Of a DNA stretch of 64,000 nucleotides, positions 6,995 to 15,930 are shown in pieces. The notes under the pieces were generated by a model, which saw only the letters and a program-made list of their open reading frames with translations, had not been told where the DNA came from and ran no database searches. This DNA is from Alphaproteobacteria bacterium (GTDB taxonomy: Bacteria; Pseudomonadota; Alphaproteobacteria; Micropepsales; Micropepsaceae). The position numbers and the translations under genes are program-made. The stretch is from positions 186,001 through 250,000 of the forward strand of contig JAATGP010000004.1 in assembly GCA_015654635.1 (NCBI GenBank), read 5' to 3'. Each line of letters starts with the position of its first letter. Within the stretch, counting starts at the first letter, position 1.

Positions 6995-7678
6995 ATGAAA
7001 CATAAGAACAGCCATTTGTTGGTGGGATATTGGTCCAGGCTCCGCGAGGGACGCGATGTTCCCGATCAGGCCGATATCGATCCACGTGCCATCAAGCGCC
7101 TGCTGCCTTATGTATTCATCCTGGATGCGCAAAACCCGCAGCGCCCGATTTACCGCTTGGCCGGCACCGCGCTTTGCGAGCGTTTCGGTTTTGAACTCAA
7201 AGGCACCGGCTTTCTCGCTCATTGGGAAGCCCAATCCTCGCTGGCCTTGGCCTCGTTGCTGCAACAGGCCCAAACCTTGATGCAGCCAGTGTGCCTCTCC
7301 TCCATCGCCGCCACCGCCGATTGCGGCATGGTTGAACTTGAAACCGTGCTGCTGCCAATCAAATTCGGCGAGAACGGACCCACCCGCTTCCTCGGCATGG
7401 TGCAAATCCTGACCGATATGACGCAGCTTCTCGGCCGCCCGATTGCCTTCCAGCGTCTCGCCGCCTCTCAGATCATCCGCGAAGACGATCCGCGCCCGCT
7501 GTCGAACACCAATCCGCCGCCGGCCATTATGCCGCCGCCTTCGCTGCGCAGCCATCCGCGGGCGCCACATTTGCGCCTCGTGGTGAGCCACGACCGGCCC
7601 GCCATCATGAATTTCGCCGCCGAGCCCGCACTGGAACGCCTGTTTACGGTCTTCGGACCGGAACGCGCCGGGATCTGA
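6995..7678 (+). CDS. PAS_5 domain protein
   Basis: 227 aa from ATG 6995, preceded by AAGGGGAAGG; the track start at 6929 is upstream of this. Residues about 5-150 match the alphaproteobacterial PAS_5 family: YWSRLREGRDVPDQADIDPRAIKRLLPYVFILD, then RLAGTALCERFG, then a strand-rich half ending FLGMVQILTD. No kinase, cyclase or DNA-binding domain is attached. The last ~70 residues are Pro-rich and low complexity. It is probably a soluble sensor or adaptor, with ligand and partner unknown. It is the last gene before a strong terminator. Confidence 0.7.
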   Translation: MKHKNSHLLVGYWSRLREGRDVPDQADIDPRAIKRLLPYVFILDAQNPQRPIYRLAGTALCERFGFELKGTGFLAHWEAQSSLALASLLQQAQTLMQPVCLSSIAATADCGMVELETVLLPIKFGENGPTRFLGMVQILTDMTQLLGRPIAFQRLAASQIIREDDPRPLSNTNPPPAIMPPPSLRSHPRAPHLRLVVSHDRPAIMNFAAEPALERLFTVFGPERAGI

Positions 7679-7714
7679 CGGTCTTCTCGAATCTCTTGTC
7701 GCTAAGAGCAACTT

Positions 7715-7745
7715 AGGCCGGGTTCACACCCGGCCTTTCTTTTTG
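7715..7745 (+). terminator. Rho-independent terminator after the PAS_5 gene
   Basis: A perfect 9-bp stem AGGCCGGGT / ACCCGGCCT with a 4-base loop is followed by TTCTTTTT on the plus strand. It lies 36 bp after the stop at 7678 and faces the convergent gene at 7769. Confidence 0.85.
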
Positions 7746-7768
7746 GGGAGGTTTCGACAGCGGCAGGA

Positions 7769-8104
7769 TTAGGGCCCATCCACCGCGCCTGGCGGCTTTT
7801 GCAGCGTGTCATCGGGGCGCTTATCGACTGGATCGTTGCGCAGAATATCCTCATCGAAGCGCAAGGTGTTGTCCTTTTGCTGCAAATAGGGAATTTCATA
7901 GCGTTCGACCGTATGCCGGTAGAGCTCGAATTTCTCCAAATCTTCCGGGGTGCGCTTATCGCAGCGCTGCCAGGCGATGTGCTGGATCTCAGTGCACCAG
8001 ATGTCAAAATCGACCGATTTGACGGGATAGCGCATCGTCTGTGCCGAGGCCGACAGCACCGTTACAACACTTGCGAGAGCCAGGGCGCAGAGAACTGTCT
8101 TCAT
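7769..8104 (-). CDS. Small secreted protein, 111 aa
   Basis: Start taken as ATG 8104; a GTG one codon upstream (8107) is the track start. The signal peptide is MKTVLCALALASVVTVLSASA (cleavage near residue 21). The mature part has two Cys in one helix-like stretch (DIWCTEIQHIAWQRCDKR), probably a disulphide, and ends in a polar Pro/Asp tail. No family recognised. It lies alone between a terminator and a minus-strand lipoprotein gene 95 bp upstream, so the two may share a transcript. Confidence 0.55.
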   Translation of the reverse strand: MKTVLCALALASVVTVLSASAQTMRYPVKSVDFDIWCTEIQHIAWQRCDKRTPEDLEKFELYRHTVERYEIPYLQQKDNTLRFDEDILRNDPVDKRPDDTLQKPPGAVDGP

Positions 8105-8199
8105 CACACCATCTTACGCCTCCGCTCGGGACAGCGGAAGGCGCGGTGGCTCGGAATATCCGTCCTGTCTTGTAATAAGCTGTCAGAACAAGCCCGGCT

Positions 8200-8814
8200 T
8201 CAGAGCTTTTCGCTATCGTCAGCGCTGTCGTTCTGACCCGGTCCGGCTTTCTTCTTGTCGGCGTCCGCCTTGGCCTTGGCTGCGACCACAGGGGCTACTT
8301 CGGCTTCCAGGCGCGGCAAGGTGACATCGAACGATTTGCGGCAAACTTCCGCGGCTGACCGTTGGGATTCCACCGTGGCATTCAGATGCCAGCAATCCCA
8401 ATCCGCCTGGGCGCGGGCGGCATCACGCGGGAAGGCCTCCCGGCCGGTGCTGAGCGCGCGCGCCAGCCGGTCGCGCTGTTCATGGGTTTTGATGTCGAGG
8501 CTCGGCTCAGGATCGACCACCTCTTCGCGCGAGAGTTTCAAGGCCTTATCGGCGTAAGCGTTTGCAAGATCGGCCAAATCGTCATCGGTGCGCGAGATCG
8601 ACCGAGATGCGGGCTGGTCAAAAGCGCCGTACTGAGCCTGCCCCACAGGACCGAAAGAATGCGCCAAAAAGGAGAAGTTCTTGAACAGTGCCGCTTCAAA
8701 AGGATCGCTGGGCGGGGTCACCGTGTCGAGGTTATCGAGCGCGCTGAAATTGACACAGCCGGCCAACGCCAACACCAAGACCAGGAGTGGCCGCGCATCA
8801 ATTCTCTTCGCCAT
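8200..8814 (-). CDS. Outer-membrane-type lipoprotein resembling an OmpA-lipoprotein N-terminus
   Basis: 204 aa, with ATG 8814 preceded by GGAGAGAG. The lipoprotein signal ends VLALAGCVN (lipobox LAGC). The following region (PFEAALFKNFSFLAHSFGPVGQAQYGAFDQ..., then a helical segment rich in Ala/Glu with two Cys) resembles the N-terminal part of alphaproteobacterial OmpA-family lipoproteins. The C-terminal peptidoglycan-binding OmpA domain is absent; instead there is a Lys/Ala/Asp-rich tail. It may be a shortened relative or an independent small lipoprotein. Function unknown. Confidence 0.55.
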   Translation of the reverse strand: MAKRIDARPLLVLVLALAGCVNFSALDNLDTVTPPSDPFEAALFKNFSFLAHSFGPVGQAQYGAFDQPASRSISRTDDDLADLANAYADKALKLSREEVVDPEPSLDIKTHEQRDRLARALSTGREAFPRDAARAQADWDCWHLNATVESQRSAAEVCRKSFDVTLPRLEAEVAPVVAAKAKADADKKKAGPGQNDSADDSEKL

Positions 8815-8891
8815 GAAAGCTCTCTCCGAAAGACGGTGGCATCCCTATACCGTGTTGTTCGGCGCGGGTTAAGCCGGTGTTTACGCCGCAG

Positions 8892-8920
8892 GATTCACCA
8901 AGTCATTCAGCATATATAAT
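8892..8920 (+). promoter_or_regulatory. Probable promoter of the PilZ gene
   Basis: A perfect -10 TATAAT lies at 8915-8920 in an AT-rich pocket (catatataataaacg), with a weak -35 (GATTCA) 17 bases upstream. This predicts a start near 8927 and a leader of about 75 nt before the TTG at 9003. Confidence 0.4.
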
Positions 8921-9002
8921 AAACGAACCGGCCCCGCATAAACGATCCGTTATGGTATCGGCTGCAAACTGGCAAGCCATCAGGTTTGGTTAGGAGGGGC
9001 GT

Positions 9003-9644
9003 TTGCCCGCTCACGCACCGGCAATGAACGATACCGATCCCGTCGTGGCCCGCTCCAAAGCGGACCGCAGGCGCTTTCGCCGTGTGACCGTGGACCTGCC
9101 GGGCAAGCTGTTTATTCCGGCCACCTCCCAGGAATTGCCTTGTACCGTGGTCGACTTGTCGCCGGGCGGGGCCAATCTTGCCTGCGAAAGCGAATTGGCC
9201 GGCGACACGCCCATCGTCCTCTACGCCAATACCTTTGGCCGTTTTGAGGGTCAGGTGGTGCGCTGTGAAGGCGGCCAAATCGGGATTCGGTTTCACTCCA
9301 CCGCCCTGAAGCGCGAGCGCACCGCCGAACAGCTTATTCTCTACATGAATCGCTCGCTGCTGGACGAAGCCGATCTGCGCCGCGATGATCGCACACCGAC
9401 GCGGGGCCTCACCCGTTTTGTGCGCCATGACGGCCAGATTGTGGCTTGCGAAGTGCTCGACCTTTCCATGAGCGGCATCTCGGTAAAGACCGACATCCGG
9501 CCTGCGATCGGGGAATTCGTCTTGATCGGCCAGCTGGCGGGGCGCGTGGCGCGCCACCACCAAGACGGCGTGGGCATCGAGTTCATCGGCGGCGCCGATA
9601 ACTCCTCCGAGCGCCTGAAAGCCAAGATCGCCATCACCCGTTAG
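9003..9644 (+). CDS. Tandem PilZ domain protein (c-di-GMP receptor candidate)
   Basis: 213 aa with TTG start 9003, supported by AGGAGGGG at 8992-8999; the first ATG (9024) has no ribosome site. There are two PilZ domains. The first has RRRFRR plus DLSPGG (about residues 21-110) and the second has an Arg-rich entry (RRDDRTPTRG) plus DLSMSG (about 125-205). The R(x)3R and D/NxSxxG motifs bind cyclic di-GMP in characterised PilZ proteins. The second Arg motif is looser, so only one site may be fully functional. No output domain is fused, so it probably acts by protein interaction, for example in motility or surface attachment. Confidence 0.8.
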   Translation: MPAHAPAMNDTDPVVARSKADRRRFRRVTVDLPGKLFIPATSQELPCTVVDLSPGGANLACESELAGDTPIVLYANTFGRFEGQVVRCEGGQIGIRFHSTALKRERTAEQLILYMNRSLLDEADLRRDDRTPTRGLTRFVRHDGQIVACEVLDLSMSGISVKTDIRPAIGEFVLIGQLAGRVARHHQDGVGIEFIGGADNSSERLKAKIAITR

Positions 9645-9690
9645 TCCGTCAGCAGCGCTGCCCGTCTCGTTTTGGGGTCCCCCGCTGCAA

Positions 9691-12600
9691 TCAACGCATC
9701 GCCAGTTCGTGAATCTGGCTGTTGGCAAGCGTGAGCTTGGCGACGGAAAGCTCACCGGCCGCGTCAAGCGCCGCCAAGAAAGAAGTCGCGCGCGCCAGTG
9801 TGTCGCTGTGATTGTCAGCCCAGTGTTGAACCGCTTGCACGCCCGCTTGCCGTCCTGCGCCACCGGTTACGTCTTTCAAGGCGGCGGCTGTCAAAGCCCG
9901 CTGGCCAGCATAGAGATCATCCACAATGCGCCGGATAGCGAGGCGATCCCAATGCTCGGCAGCGTTGATGCGGCTGGCCTTGCCGCGCAAGCGGTCGATC
10001 CCGGCTGCCTTGCCGATGGCGAAATATGCCCCCGCGACGAGATCAAGATCGAGGCTGCGCGCATGGGCCAAAAGTGCAATCTCCGGCAAACCGGCCATCA
10101 GTGCCAGGGTGGCGATATCCTCGGCAACATCGTTGGGAGCACCCGCCCGTGTCAACTCCGCAATCCGTCCTTCGGTGTCTTGCGCTTCATAGGGTGAAAC
10201 CAACGTCGAAAAGGTGCCGCGCAGCGTTTCCGCGGTGCCCTGATAAAGGCTGACCGCCGCGCCGAGATCGGCGCTTTGCGGCAGGTTGGTGATGAACCAC
10301 AGCCCCAGCCGGCGCAAAATCTGCGCGATGTCGCCGTACATGCTGGTCTGAAGCGTGGCATCGATCTTGCGATCCAAAGCGTCGATCCGGCGCTTCAGAT
10401 TGGTAAGCCCAAAGGCTCCATCAGCCACCGCAAAGGCGCGCACCACGCGGGCTTCGGGCGCGCCGGACATTTCCTTCATCCGCGCCACGAACAAGGGCCC
10501 TGCCAGATTGATCAGGCTGTTGGCGAGGCCGTCAGCAATGATCTCCCGCTTCAGCCGGTGCTTGCCCAATTCATCGGGCAAACGCTGCACGGCCTCAGGC
10601 GGAAAATACTCTGTGAGCGCGGGCAGAAAATAGGGATCCTCCGGCAAGTCCGAGACGATCAGTTCGGCCTTGAGATCAAGCTTGGCGTAGGCAAGCAGCA
10701 CCGCCAGCTCAGGCCGCGTCAGACCTTTTGCCGTCTGTGCCCGGCGGCGCAGCTCCAAATCGTCGGGCAAAAATTCCACCGTGCGGTCGAGCCGCCCGCG
10801 TGCTTCGAGATCGCGCATATAGCGGCCAGAGGCATCAAGGTCGGTCACGCCCCGCGCCTCCGCCACCGTCAGCGCCAGGGTCTGATCGTAATTGTCTTTC
10901 AAGACGAGACGAGCCACCTCATCCGTCATGTCCACCAGCACGCCGTCGCGCTCCACGGGCGTAAGCTCGCCGCGCCGCAAGGGCCCACCCATCAGAATTT
11001 TCAGATTCACTTCGTGATCCGAGGTGTCGACGCCCGCCGAGTTGTCGATGGCATCGGTATTGATCCGCCCGCCGGCAAACGCATATTCGATGCGGCCAAG
11101 CTGGGTGAGGCCGAGATTGGCGCCCTCTCCCACCACCTTCGCGCGTAGCTCTTTGCCGTTGATGCGGATGGCGTCATTGGCACGATCGCCCGCCTCGGCC
11201 TGGGTTTGGCTCGCGGCCTTCACATAGGTACCGATGCCGCCCAGCCACAACAGATCCACCTTCGCTTTGAGCAGGGCTTTGATAACTTCGCCGGGCGTTG
11301 CCCTATCGCCGTCAAGGCCCGTCAACGCCTTGATCTCTGGCGACAGCGGGATTTCCTTCAGACTGCGTGCGAAAATCCCACCGCCTTGACTGATCAGCGT
11401 TGGGTCATAATCGGCCCAGGACGAGCGCGGCAGATCGAACAGGCGTTTGCGCTCGGCCCAGGCCTTGGCCGTATCTGGGTCCGGGTCGATGAAAATGTGG
11501 CGGTGATCAAAGGCTGCCTGCAGCCGCATGGCCTTCGACAGCAGCGCACCATTGCCGAAGACATCGCCCGACATGTCGCCGATGCCAACCGCCGTGAAGG
11601 GCTCGCTCAGAATATCGCGGCCCATTTCACGGAAGTGACGCTTGACCGCTTCAAAGGCGCCGCGTGCGGTGATGCCCATCTTCTTGTGGTCATAACCATG
11701 GCTGCCGCCTGAGGCAAAGGCATCGCCCAGCCAGAAGCCTCTGGCTTCGGCAATGCCGTTGGCAATGTCGGAGAAGGTTGCTGTGCCCTTATCGGCCGCC
11801 ACCACCAGATAAGGATCATCGCCGTCGCGGCGCACCACATGTTTCGGCGGCACCACACTGCCGTCGGGATGGAGATTATCGGTGACATCGAGCAGCGCAT
11901 TGACGAAGGTCTTATAAGCGGCAATGCCCGTCGCCATGGTCTCTTCGCGGTTGGGATTCAGCGGCATCTGCTTGGGATAAAAGCCGCCTTTGGAGCCCAC
12001 TGGCACGATACAGGCGTTCTTGACTTGCTGTGCTTTGACAAGGCCCAGAACTTCGGTGCGGAAATCCTCTTTGCGATCGCTCCAGCGCAGGCCCCCGCGA
12101 GCCACTTTGCCAAAGCGCAAATGCACACCTTCGACTTGCGGCGAATAGACGAAAATCTCCACCAGCGGCCGCGGCGCAGGCAGTTCATCGAGCTTGGCGG
12201 AGGCCAGCTTGAGGGCAAGATAGGGCCGCGGCAAACCACCGGCATCACACTGATAGAAATTGGTCCTGAGGACATTGGCGATGACATTGCGCAAACGCCT
12301 GAGGATGCGGTCATCGTCGAGACTTTGCACATCATGCAATGCCGCCTCGATGCGGGTATAAACCGCGTTTGCCGCCGCCTCGCCGGCATGATCGGGCGCC
12401 AGCAGGGCGTGGAACAGAGCCACCAGCATCCGCGCGATGTCCGGATTACGGCTTAAAGCCTGTTCCATGTAGGCTTGACTGAAAGGGACCGCCGCCTGGC
12501 GCAGGAATTTGGCCGTTGTACGCAGGATGACGATGTCGCGCCAAGCAAGCCCCGCCCCGATGACGAGGCGGTTAAAGCCGTCACTTTCGGCTTCGCCCGC

Positions 12601-14469
12601 AATCACTGCATGGAAGGCGGCTTCGAGCAGCGCCTTGATCTCGGGCTCGTCTGCGGACGCCTGATCCGCGCGCTCCATCAGAAAGTCGAGCACGAAAGCT
12701 TCGCCTGCTTCTGTCACGATAGGATAAGCATCCTCGGCAATGACTTTGAGGCCGAAATTCTCGAACACGGGCAGCGACTGGGAGAGCGGCAAAGCCGCTC
12801 CAAGCCCGTAGAGTTTGATGTGCAGGACGGAACGCCGGTCGCTTTTGTTGCGGGTGACGCGCGCTTCGATGGCCGGTTTGCGTCCCGACCGCGCCAAGCT
12901 TTCCAGCGCCGCGATATCGTCGGCGCCCTCGGCGGGCAAAAAGGCGTCGCGATAGCGCGCAGGGATGCCAGGCGCGGCGAGGCGAAAGCGCTGATGCCCG
13001 TCCAGATCGCCAAAACGCGCCTTGAGCACGTCGAGAAAACCGTCTTCCCACGTGCGGATGGCGGCGCGCATTTGGGCTTCGAGCGCAGCGATATCGAGCG
13101 TCTCGGGCGCGCCCTCCTGAAGACTGACGGTGTAGACGATGCGCGCCAGAACCGAATCCGTGAGACTGGGTGTGGCTTCCATCGGCAGACCACCCACCGC
13201 CTCAGCCAGGAGGACGTGCAGCTTGTCGTGCACCACCCCGTCATAGCGCTCACGCGGCACGAAGACGATGGCCACCGCATAGCGGTCGAAGCGGTCAAAG
13301 CGCAGAAATAGCTTCAGTTTGGGGCGTTCCGTCAACCGCAATATGCCCATCGCGGTGTCATAGAGTTCGTCTTCGGAGACCTGAAACAACTCATCGCGCG
13401 GAAAGGTATCGATGATATGCGCCAGCGTCTTGGCGTCGTGACCGCCATTGGGCAAGCCGGCACGGGCCATCACCGCCTCAGCCTTGAAGCGCAGAAGCGG
13501 AATATCGCGCGGGGTCAGGCTGTAAGCACCCGAAGTGAACAGCCCCACAAAACGCCGCTCGCCAAGGAATCGTCCGTCCGCACTGAAGCGTTTGACGCCG
13601 ATATAATCCATGTTCACGCGGCGGTGGACGAGGCTTTTCTGGTTGGATTTGGTGACGATGAGCGGGGCCGCCTCAAAGAGAAATTCTTTCAGCTTAGGGG
13701 ACACTTTGGTCACCCCCCGCTCGCGGCGCACAATCCGCGCCTCACGGTCGGCCAAGACGCCAAGCCCGGAGCCTTCAACCGGAATCAGCGCTCCACCGTC
13801 CTGCTCGCTGTAGGCATAGTCGCGCACGCCCAGAAAGGTGAAGTGGTCATCCGCCAGCCATTCCAAAAAGGCGATGGCCTCATCCTTTTGGTCCACAGTT
13901 GCATTGGTGGAAGTGGCTTTCATCTCAGCGATAGCGCCCGCCAGCCCGGCGCGCATAGCGCCCCAATCGCGGACTGCCAAGTGGACCTGTGCAAAGGCAT
14001 CTTCGACCCCTTGGATCAGGCTTTGCCGGCGGTCTTCGTCGAGGATCGGATCCAGCGCCACAACGATAATGCTGGTCGCTTGGCCCGCGATGGCAAGAAT
14101 CGGGTGAAACACGGCCCGCACGGAAAATCCCTGCGCGGCCACTTCGCCCATCAAAGAATCGAACAGGAAAGGGGCGTCGTCATTGATGGCCACCAGCACG
14201 GACTCTTTGCGTGTGTAGCCAGGGACCTCAAGGGCGGGGTCGATCAGGGCAATCAAGCTTGCCCCGGCCGTGCGTGCGATAGCGCGCGTCAAAGCGAGTT
14301 TTGCCAGCGCGTTTAGTTCTTCCGGCGCAAATCGCGTCAGGTCTTCCACCGCCGCATTATGGGTGAGCGCCTCCAGAAAGGCGAGAAGCCTGGGATCGTG
14401 ACGCGCGGCTTGGGCGCTTTGGGCAATGAGATGCTGGGCTTCGGCGCGGGGGGAATCGGCAAGCACCAT
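9691..14469 (-). CDS. gdhB: NAD-specific glutamate dehydrogenase, 180-kDa class
   Basis: 1592 aa, the normal length for the large GDH-180 family. It oxidatively deaminates glutamate to 2-oxoglutarate with NAD+, feeding the TCA cycle. The long N-terminal ACT/regulatory region (about 1-700) is followed by the catalytic core, with GSKGGFYPKQMP near 828 (catalytic Lys region), KGTATFSD, and the NAD-binding GIGDMSGDVFGNG near 960. An extended helical C-terminal region follows. Start ATG 14469 gives MVLADSPRAEAQHLIAQS, typical of the family N-terminus. It is a single gene. The many plus-strand ORFs across it are shadows. In related bacteria this catabolic enzyme supports growth on amino acids; no regulator is adjacent here. 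Confidence 0.95.
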   Translation of the reverse strand: MVLADSPRAEAQHLIAQSAQAARHDPRLLAFLEALTHNAAVEDLTRFAPEELNALAKLALTRAIARTAGASLIALIDPALEVPGYTRKESVLVAINDDAPFLFDSLMGEVAAQGFSVRAVFHPILAIAGQATSIIVVALDPILDEDRRQSLIQGVEDAFAQVHLAVRDWGAMRAGLAGAIAEMKATSTNATVDQKDEAIAFLEWLADDHFTFLGVRDYAYSEQDGGALIPVEGSGLGVLADREARIVRRERGVTKVSPKLKEFLFEAAPLIVTKSNQKSLVHRRVNMDYIGVKRFSADGRFLGERRFVGLFTSGAYSLTPRDIPLLRFKAEAVMARAGLPNGGHDAKTLAHIIDTFPRDELFQVSEDELYDTAMGILRLTERPKLKLFLRFDRFDRYAVAIVFVPRERYDGVVHDKLHVLLAEAVGGLPMEATPSLTDSVLARIVYTVSLQEGAPETLDIAALEAQMRAAIRTWEDGFLDVLKARFGDLDGHQRFRLAAPGIPARYRDAFLPAEGADDIAALESLARSGRKPAIEARVTRNKSDRRSVLHIKLYGLGAALPLSQSLPVFENFGLKVIAEDAYPIVTEAGEAFVLDFLMERADQASADEPEIKALLEAAFHAVIAGEAESDGFNRLVIGAGLAWRDIVILRTTAKFLRQAAVPFSQAYMEQALSRNPDIARMLVALFHALLAPDHAGEAAANAVYTRIEAALHDVQSLDDDRILRRLRNVIANVLRTNFYQCDAGGLPRPYLALKLASAKLDELPAPRPLVEIFVYSPQVEGVHLRFGKVARGGLRWSDRKEDFRTEVLGLVKAQQVKNACIVPVGSKGGFYPKQMPLNPNREETMATGIAAYKTFVNALLDVTDNLHPDGSVVPPKHVVRRDGDDPYLVVAADKGTATFSDIANGIAEARGFWLGDAFASGGSHGYDHKKMGITARGAFEAVKRHFREMGRDILSEPFTAVGIGDMSGDVFGNGALLSKAMRLQAAFDHRHIFIDPDPDTAKAWAERKRLFDLPRSSWADYDPTLISQGGGIFARSLKEIPLSPEIKALTGLDGDRATPGEVIKALLKAKVDLLWLGGIGTYVKAASQTQAEAGDRANDAIRINGKELRAKVVGEGANLGLTQLGRIEYAFAGGRINTDAIDNSAGVDTSDHEVNLKILMGGPLRRGELTPVERDGVLVDMTDEVARLVLKDNYDQTLALTVAEARGVTDLDASGRYMRDLEARGRLDRTVEFLPDDLELRRRAQTAKGLTRPELAVLLAYAKLDLKAELIVSDLPEDPYFLPALTEYFPPEAVQRLPDELGKHRLKREIIADGLANSLINLAGPLFVARMKEMSGAPEARVVRAFAVADGAFGLTNLKRRIDALDRKIDATLQTSMYGDIAQILRRLGLWFITNLPQSADLGAAVSLYQGTAETLRGTFSTLVSPYEAQDTEGRIAELTRAGAPNDVAEDIATLALMAGLPEIALLAHARSLDLDLVAGAYFAIGKAAGIDRLRGKASRINAAEHWDRLAIRRIVDDLYAGQRALTAAALKDVTGGAGRQAGVQAVQHWADNHSDTLARATSFLAALDAAGELSVAKLTLANSQIHELAMR

Positions 14470-14546
14470 GATGACCTGTTCGAGTGTTTTGCTGCGAACA
14501 GTCTATGCCGCCAAGCTTAGCGAAAATACCCCGCGAATGCTCCGCG

Positions 14547-15215
14547 CTAGGGCAAAGCGAGCATGGCAGGTTTGCTCTTCTCGCCTGTCAGGCGCTCATA
14601 CAAAACCGTGGCACCGGCAATTACCGCAGCGGCAAGGATTGTTAGTAAGGCGGTCCATGCCCCACCGGCAAACGGCTTCAGCAGACAGGCAGCAGCCGAC
14701 AGCACAGTCACGGGCGCAAGAAACAGAAACAGGGCTTCGCGAACCCGCAACAAATACGCGATAATCACGGCAGGTGCAGAAGCAAAGACGAGTGCAGCTA
14801 TCGGCTGGGTTCCGGCAGGCAGCGCCAAGAAGGCGCCCGAGCCCCAGGCAAAGCCCGCAAAGAGCAGAATGGCGCTAAGGTCTTTGGCAAAATGCTTGAG
14901 GCTGGCACGTTCAAAGGGTTGGCGCATGGCACGGCGATAGGCCACCAGAATGGCGACCGAGACGGCACCGACGAACAAACACCACGTGAGCTGAGGCACG
15001 GGGCTCATCTCGACAGACAGTGCGACGGTCAGAATCGCGAGCACCGGAAGTGCAAGACCGGCATAGAGGCTGCGGCCCAGAATATTGGCAAGGCGCGCGG
15101 TTTCTTCGGCTTCACTATGCAAGACCTTCAGCCGTGCAATGGAACCATCCCGCCCATTATGCTTGGATTGGGTCTCTGGCGTCTGCGAAGGATACAATTT
15201 TGTGATTGCGACCAT
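14547..15215 (-). CDS. Six-TM hypothetical inner membrane protein
   Basis: 222 aa from ATG 15215, chosen over the GTG at 15227 because GGAGGG lies 4 bases before the ATG. A soluble N-terminal segment of about 45 residues (charged, helical) precedes three pairs of TM helices. The layout of paired helices separated by short Arg/Lys loops (YRRAMRQPFER, LRVREALF) is like MASE-type sensory membrane domains, but no output domain is present. It lies 77 bp upstream of gdhB in the same orientation, and its promoter region carries a perfect CtrA box. Function unknown. Confidence 0.6.
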   Translation of the reverse strand: MVAITKLYPSQTPETQSKHNGRDGSIARLKVLHSEAEETARLANILGRSLYAGLALPVLAILTVALSVEMSPVPQLTWCLFVGAVSVAILVAYRRAMRQPFERASLKHFAKDLSAILLFAGFAWGSGAFLALPAGTQPIAALVFASAPAVIIAYLLRVREALFLFLAPVTVLSAAACLLKPFAGGAWTALLTILAAAVIAGATVLYERLTGEKSKPAMLALP

Positions 15216-15265
15216 CTGGCCCTCCACCTCGAGATTGTCCCGGCGCTAGCCTCACGTCCAGGCAG

Positions 15266-15280
15266 TTAAGAATGCCTTAA
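15266..15280. promoter_or_regulatory. CtrA box TTAA-N7-TTAA
   Basis: An exact full-length CtrA recognition sequence (TTAAGAATGCCTTAA) lies in the 97-bp gap between two divergent genes. It is 51 bp from the minus-strand start and 33 bp from the plus-strand ATG. CtrA is the cell-cycle response regulator of alphaproteobacteria. The motif also occurs by chance, but a perfect match in a short divergent promoter region is notable. Confidence 0.55.
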
Positions 15281-15312
15281 AGCCGTCTTCCTAGCCAATT
15301 TGGTGGGTCAAT

Positions 15313-15918
15313 ATGACAATTTCCGCGCGCAGCAATCCTTCCTACGCCGTGGTCTACGATCTTGAATTTACCGCCTGGGAAGGCTCCCAGGCGCGAAACT
15401 GGATGGCACCAGGCGAATTTAAGGAAGTCATCCAGATCGGCGCTGTGAAGGTGGACGAGACTTTTTCTTCCCAGGAAACCTTCAATGTATTGGTGCAGCC
15501 GCGTCTTAACCGGGTGCTGTCCCCTTTCATCCAGAGCCTTACCGGCATCACCAATGCAACCCTTGCGGAAAGCGCAATCGATTTCGCCGAGGGCCTTGCA
15601 CGCTTCACGGAATTTGCTGGGCCTTTGCCGATTATTGCCTTTGGCCGGGACGATCTGGTGTTCACCGACAATATTCGCCTTTATGGGCTCAACGATTTGC
15701 CGCCGATGCCGGCCGGGATCGATATCCGTCCCTGGCTGATGGCATACGGCATCGATGTGCGCGGCCTGCACACCGGCGATGTGGGCCCGGCGGCGGGTGT
15801 TCCATTTGAGGGCCAGCCCCATGATGGGCTATGCGATGCACTCTCGGTGGCAGCGGGCATTAAGGCCTTAATGATGCGGGGCGCGGCACGTCCGAGTTTG
15901 GCAGCAGACGCGCCGTGA
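15313..15918 (+). CDS. DEDDh 3'-5' exonuclease (RNase T / Pol III epsilon-like)
   Basis: 201 aa. DEDD superfamily motifs: ExoI VYDLEFTAWEG (first Asp and Glu), an ExoII-like acidic segment in the middle (FGRDDLVFTDN), and ExoIII PHDGLCDA with the catalytic His and Asp. These correspond to the two-metal active site of ERI1/KapD-like and epsilon-like exonucleases. No polymerase or helicase domain is attached, so substrate (RNA or DNA) is open. The start ATG 15313 follows GGTGGGTC. The gene is 12 bp upstream of the cupin gene, so the two form an operon, perhaps driven from the CtrA-box region. Confidence 0.75.
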   Translation: MTISARSNPSYAVVYDLEFTAWEGSQARNWMAPGEFKEVIQIGAVKVDETFSSQETFNVLVQPRLNRVLSPFIQSLTGITNATLAESAIDFAEGLARFTEFAGPLPIIAFGRDDLVFTDNIRLYGLNDLPPMPAGIDIRPWLMAYGIDVRGLHTGDVGPAAGVPFEGQPHDGLCDALSVAAGIKALMMRGAARPSLAADAP

Positions 15919-15930
15919 GAGGGATAGAGA

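Noticed and set aside
10276-14316. Several 160-300 aa plus-strand ORFs across the glutamate dehydrogenase gene
   Set aside because: All lie antisense to a complete 1592-aa gene and have shadow-type composition.
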